NCBI RefSeq assembly: GCF_019457535.1
Contig: NZ_CP080417.1
Coordinates: 1,364,001-1,428,000, forward strand
Length of the DNA stretch: 64,000 bases
Direction of reading: 5' to 3'
Origin: Shewanella halotolerans
GTDB taxonomy: Bacteria > Pseudomonadota > Gammaproteobacteria > Enterobacterales > Shewanellaceae
The first letter of the stretch is position 1. The number at the start of each line of letters is the position of its first letter. Under the pieces are notes generated by a model, which searched no databases, was not told where the DNA came from, and worked only from the letters and a program-made list of their open reading frames with translations. This document shows positions 61,235 through 64,000 of this stretch, piece after piece. The position numbers were made by a program, and so were the translations under genes.

Positions 61235-62572
61235 ATGTTACGCCAGATCATTCATCAATCCTGTTTAGTGGGCGCCCTGGTTGCCCTCGGCACCAGCCAA
61301 AGCCTTTGGGCCCAAGACGAGGCGCTGTCGCAGTCGGTCAAGCAAGCCATGCCGGCGCTCTCTAGTCTCTATCTCGAGCTGCACCAAGCTCCCGAGCTTT
61401 CTTATCATGAGCAGCGAAGTAGCGCGAGGATGGCGGCCGAGTTTGAGGCCTTGGGTATAGAGGTGACTCGTGGTTTTGGCGGTCATGGCGTGGTTGGCAT
61501 CTACCGTAACGGTAAGGGCCCCACTGTGATGATCCGCGCCGATACCGATGCCTTGCCGATTGTCGAGGAGACGGGCAAAGCTTACGCCTCTAAGGTCACT
61601 ACTCTTGATGCCCAGGGCAATCAGGTGGGGGTGATGCACGCCTGTGGCCATGATGTGCACATGACCAATCTGGTGGGCACGGCGCAGCAGTTGATTCAGC
61701 AAAAAGATAAGTGGCAGGGCACCTTGATGCTGGTGGCTCAACCCGCCGAAGAGGTGGGGGGCGGTGCCAAGGCGATGCTTAAACAGGGGCTGTTTAGCCA
61801 GTTCCCGACACCCGATCATATTCTTGGTCTGCATGTCAGCGCCTCAGTACCAGCGGGTAAGGTGGCCATCGCTCCGGGCTATGCCCTGGCGAACGTGGAT
61901 TCGGTGGATATCAGCATCAAGGGGCGCGGCGGTCATGGTGCCTATCCTCATACCACTGTCGATCCTGTGGTGTTAGCGGCGCGCATAGTGCTTGCTTTGC
62001 AGACTATTGTCAGTCGGGAAGTCTCGCCACTGGCGCCCAATGTGATCACCGTAGGCTCGATTCACGGCGGCTCGAAACATAACATCATAGGCAACGAGGT
62101 GAAGCTACAACTCACGCTACGCTCATACGATCCTAAGGTGCGCGAGCAGCAGATCGCCGCCATCGAGCGACTCACTAAGGGGATCGCCATCAGTGCGGGA
62201 CTGACCGAGGCCGAGTGGCCTGATGTGCATGTGCATCAGGAGGAGAGCATTCCATCGACCTATAACGATCCGGAGCAGACAGCTAAGGTCAGGGCCAGCA
62301 TCGCCAAGCAGCTGGGGGATGATAATGTCCTGGAGGCATCACCTGTGATGGCGGGAGAAGATTTTGGTCTGTATGGCTTAACGCCCGCCAAAAGGCCAAT
62401 CACCCTGTTCTGGTTAGGCGCTGTGCCCGCGGCCGATTATGCGGCCAGTCAGGTATCGGGCGCGAGTCTCCCCTCGCTGCATTCCAGCAAGTTTGCGCCC
62501 GATTATCCCGTCGCCATCGAGGCCGGAGTGCAGGCGATGAGCCGTGCGGCCTTGGATCTGTTTAAGGAATAG
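61235..62572 (+). CDS. Periplasmic M20-family amidohydrolase
   Basis: 445 residues from ATG 61235 (GGAG 7 nt upstream; ATG 61223 is the alternative). Signal peptide (SCLVGALVALGTSQSLWA). M20D core: LHQAPELSYHEQRSS, VMIRADTDALPI, MHACGHDVHMTNLVG, PAEEVGGGAKAML with catalytic Glu, GRGGHGAYPHTTVDP and AGEDFGLYGL. It is an IAA-amino-acid/hippurate hydrolase-type enzyme that cleaves N-acyl amino acids or peptides; export to the periplasm is less usual for the family. Terminator at 62618. Confidence 0.92.
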   Translation: MLRQIIHQSCLVGALVALGTSQSLWAQDEALSQSVKQAMPALSSLYLELHQAPELSYHEQRSSARMAAEFEALGIEVTRGFGGHGVVGIYRNGKGPTVMIRADTDALPIVEETGKAYASKVTTLDAQGNQVGVMHACGHDVHMTNLVGTAQQLIQQKDKWQGTLMLVAQPAEEVGGGAKAMLKQGLFSQFPTPDHILGLHVSASVPAGKVAIAPGYALANVDSVDISIKGRGGHGAYPHTTVDPVVLAARIVLALQTIVSREVSPLAPNVITVGSIHGGSKHNIIGNEVKLQLTLRSYDPKVREQQIAAIERLTKGIAISAGLTEAEWPDVHVHQEESIPSTYNDPEQTAKVRASIAKQLGDDNVLEASPVMAGEDFGLYGLTPAKRPITLFWLGAVPAADYAASQVSGASLPSLHSSKFAPDYPVAIEAGVQAMSRAALDLFKE

Positions 62573-62617
62573 CGCGTTAACGGGTCGATATTTAAGAGCA
62601 CTAGAAGTGTTTAAGGT

Positions 62618-62643
62618 AGGGCTGGCATGTGCCAGCCCTTTTT
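62618..62643 (+). terminator. Rho-independent terminator after the amidohydrolase gene
   Basis: AGGGCTGGC-ATGT-GCCAGCCCT then T run. Confidence 0.88.
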
Positions 62644-62695
62644 GCTGTAAGGACTTAGTTGCTAAGGAAGGGGAGTTGTTAGGTCTGAGTAGTTG

Positions 62696-63502
62696 CTAGG
62701 GCAGAGTTGGAGTATCGAAGCCGTAGCTGGCCAGAATTTTCTGCCCCTGTGGTGACAGGATAAAGAGCGCCAGATCCGCCGCATGGGGCTGCGCATCCTG
62801 AATGACGGTCAGGCCGTAGTTGGCGCCGACGCTCAGGTTTTCAGGCAGCTGCACTATCTTGAGGGGCTTGACCTCTTTCTGCGCCAGCACGGCGTTGGTG
62901 CAGTAGGTGAGGAAGATATCCGCCCGCTTGTTCTCCATCACCCAGCCATAGGGATTACGGCCTTTAGGTGGCTTGGCACTGTCCGGGCCGCCGGTTAGCT
63001 TAAGTGCCTTGGCTTCCAGCTGCTGCTGGGCGCCGGATGAGATGGCCTCGGCGCGCTCGAATACCTTAAAGGCGTAGTCACCGGCGGGGTCTGCCTTAGG
63101 GGTCGAGGTGCCAAGACGTATCTTGCTATTGAGCATCTGGGTCAGCAGAGTATCGCTTGAAAGTTCGACCTCAGGCTGCGCCAGGGCGCAGAGCTTGTTG
63201 CGGGCAAACATTACCACATCGCCGCTGCGTGCAGCTTGGCTCAAAGTAGTAGGATGCTTCATGTTGGCCGAGGCAAAGAGATCCACCTTCTCACCGGATT
63301 CGATACGCGCTCTAAGCAGTCCAGATGGAGCAAACTGAGGGGCAACCTCGCTATGGCCCTTGGCCTGATAGGCGCCAATCACCTCTGTCATGGCGGCCTT
63401 GAGGCTGCCAGCGGCGCGAAATTCGATGGGCGCCTCATGGGCCGTTACCTGAGCGCTCATGCCTGCGATGAAAAGCGTGCCTAGAAACCACTGATATTTC
63501 AT
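62696..63502 (-). CDS. ModA-like periplasmic substrate-binding protein
   Basis: 268 residues. Signal peptide (WFLGTLFIAGMSAQVTA), then FRAAGSLKAAMTEVIGAYQ and APSGLLRARIESGEKVDLFASAN, the oxyanion-binding pattern of ModA. DPAGDYAFKVFERAEA and DIFLTYCTNAVLAQ follow. It would bind molybdate, tungstate or another oxyanion for an ABC importer. No modB/modC neighbours are seen, so it is an orphan here and the ligand is not certain. Confidence 0.85.
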   Translation of the reverse strand: MKYQWFLGTLFIAGMSAQVTAHEAPIEFRAAGSLKAAMTEVIGAYQAKGHSEVAPQFAPSGLLRARIESGEKVDLFASANMKHPTTLSQAARSGDVVMFARNKLCALAQPEVELSSDTLLTQMLNSKIRLGTSTPKADPAGDYAFKVFERAEAISSGAQQQLEAKALKLTGGPDSAKPPKGRNPYGWVMENKRADIFLTYCTNAVLAQKEVKPLKIVQLPENLSVGANYGLTVIQDAQPHAADLALFILSPQGQKILASYGFDTPTLP

Positions 63503-63911
63503 GATTAAAATCCCTGTTTGTCATAGATTGGCCTATCAAACCTGAGATTTTGTCCCTGGGCAATAGACGGCTTTAGGCGGCAAGTTAACTTGCTACAGGG
63601 ATCGCTGAATTAAGTGGCGGGCGAGACAAAATGTCGCGCCTTGGATTGACCAGGTTATGGATGGCGCACTGATGAACAGCCTGCATCAACCACAGCTTGG
63701 CTTTTCCTTACTCAAACTATCTGCATCACTCATACACTTTAGGCTTATCTATTATTTCATCGGGTAGATTTGCTGCTGAGCTCTCACAATTGACCATCTG
63801 TTTTGCATTGTTTTAATGCCTGGATATATTACACTGAAAAAATATTTTATTAAAAATCAATTGGTTAAAATTATTCTGCGTATTTCGCGCAGGCGTTAAT
63901 AGAGAGTTGGT
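63503..63911. other. Divergent intergenic region near the window end
   Basis: 409 bp without a gene, serving both the ModA-like gene and the lipoprotein gene. The last 100 bp are very AT-rich and promoter-like; no operator is recognised. Confidence 0.4.
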
Positions 63912-64000
63912 ATGTTTACAATTTCGACAAGAAAAACACTTTTGGCTTTTATCGGGGTAACACTTGTTACTGGCTGCGCTACGGGCAATACGCCTGAGTC
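63912..64000 (+). CDS. Lipoprotein, N-terminal fragment (cut by window edge)
   Basis: Only 29 codons are visible. Lys/Arg start, hydrophobic stretch LLAFIGVTLVTGC with lipobox VTGC, then ATGNTPES. AGAGAG precedes the ATG. The product cannot be identified. Confidence 0.65.
   Translation, partial: MFTISTRKTLLAFIGVTLVTGCATGNTPE

Noticed and set aside
1..64000. Prophage, CRISPR array, rRNA or tRNA genes
   Set aside because: No phage structural genes, spaced direct repeats, or cloverleaf or rRNA core sequences were seen.

Overview
The window looks like a chromosomal segment of a marine gammaproteobacterium, most likely a Shewanella. This is inferred from gene content and from how the proteins read, not from a database search. 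The pointers are a six-gene Na+-translocating NADH:quinone reductase (nqr) operon, many secreted proteases and TonB receptors, a choice-of-anchor H protein with a GlyGly-CTERM tail, YfaZ, YgjV, DUF3300 and DUF599 proteins, and integron-type gene cassettes. Most of it is ordinary chromosome with moderately high GC; two or three stretches are clearly accessory. No tRNA, rRNA, CRISPR array or intact insertion sequence was seen.

Layout. 1-2772: a truncated secreted M9 collagenase (-) and a cytosolic M1 aminopeptidase (+). 2809-3618: three tandem minus-strand small RNA genes. Each has a sigmaE-type promoter (GAACTT/A, exactly 16 nt, TCTGA/TCCAA), a shared anti-ribosome-binding-site seed and a similar GGCAACC/GGTTGCC-type terminator. 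This is the most interesting signal in the window. 3665-7000: glutathione peroxidase, a YfaZ outer-membrane protein, a 56-residue basic/acidic protein and a NOL1/NOP2/Sun-type RNA methyltransferase. 7071-7230: a MITE-like element. 7317-10961: AhpD-like and PcaC-like proteins, AraC and MarR regulators and a patatin-like hydrolase. 10975-11800: a mosaic of non-coding repeats. 12080-15100: integron-type cassettes without an integrase (a CALIN), with one convincing attC at 13252-13323 and four orphan genes.

15166-25500: GST and its divergent TetR regulator with operators, an SPFH lipoprotein, DUF2461, YaiI, the pseudouridine catabolic pair psuK-psuG, Nudix, TrmK-type methyltransferase, a zinc-ribbon protein, a secreted subtilase and a YbaM-like protein. 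25630-32780: a TonB receptor, two lipoproteins (one an S41 protease), DUF599 and a porin. 33069-37755: HD-GYP protein, alpha/beta hydrolase, AraC regulator and MetY with a MetJ-like operator. 38218-44178: nqrABCDEF, with a possible 39-residue ORF between nqrB and nqrC.

44327-64000: a Cys-motif protein, an M43 metalloprotease, an ABM monooxygenase divergent from a Crp/Fnr regulator, YgjV, DUF3300, a CHASE3-GGDEF protein, a PepSY/PhoP/PhoQ-like operon with a PhoP-box-like site before the neighbouring anchor-H gene, a cytochrome b561-like protein, a beta-barrel protein, a Fur-box-preceded siderophore receptor, a sulfotransferase, a periplasmic M20 amidohydrolase, a ModA-like protein and the start of a lipoprotein gene. 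Envelope functions dominate (proteases, porins, receptors, PhoPQ), so a cluster of apparently sigmaE-driven small RNAs fits the setting.
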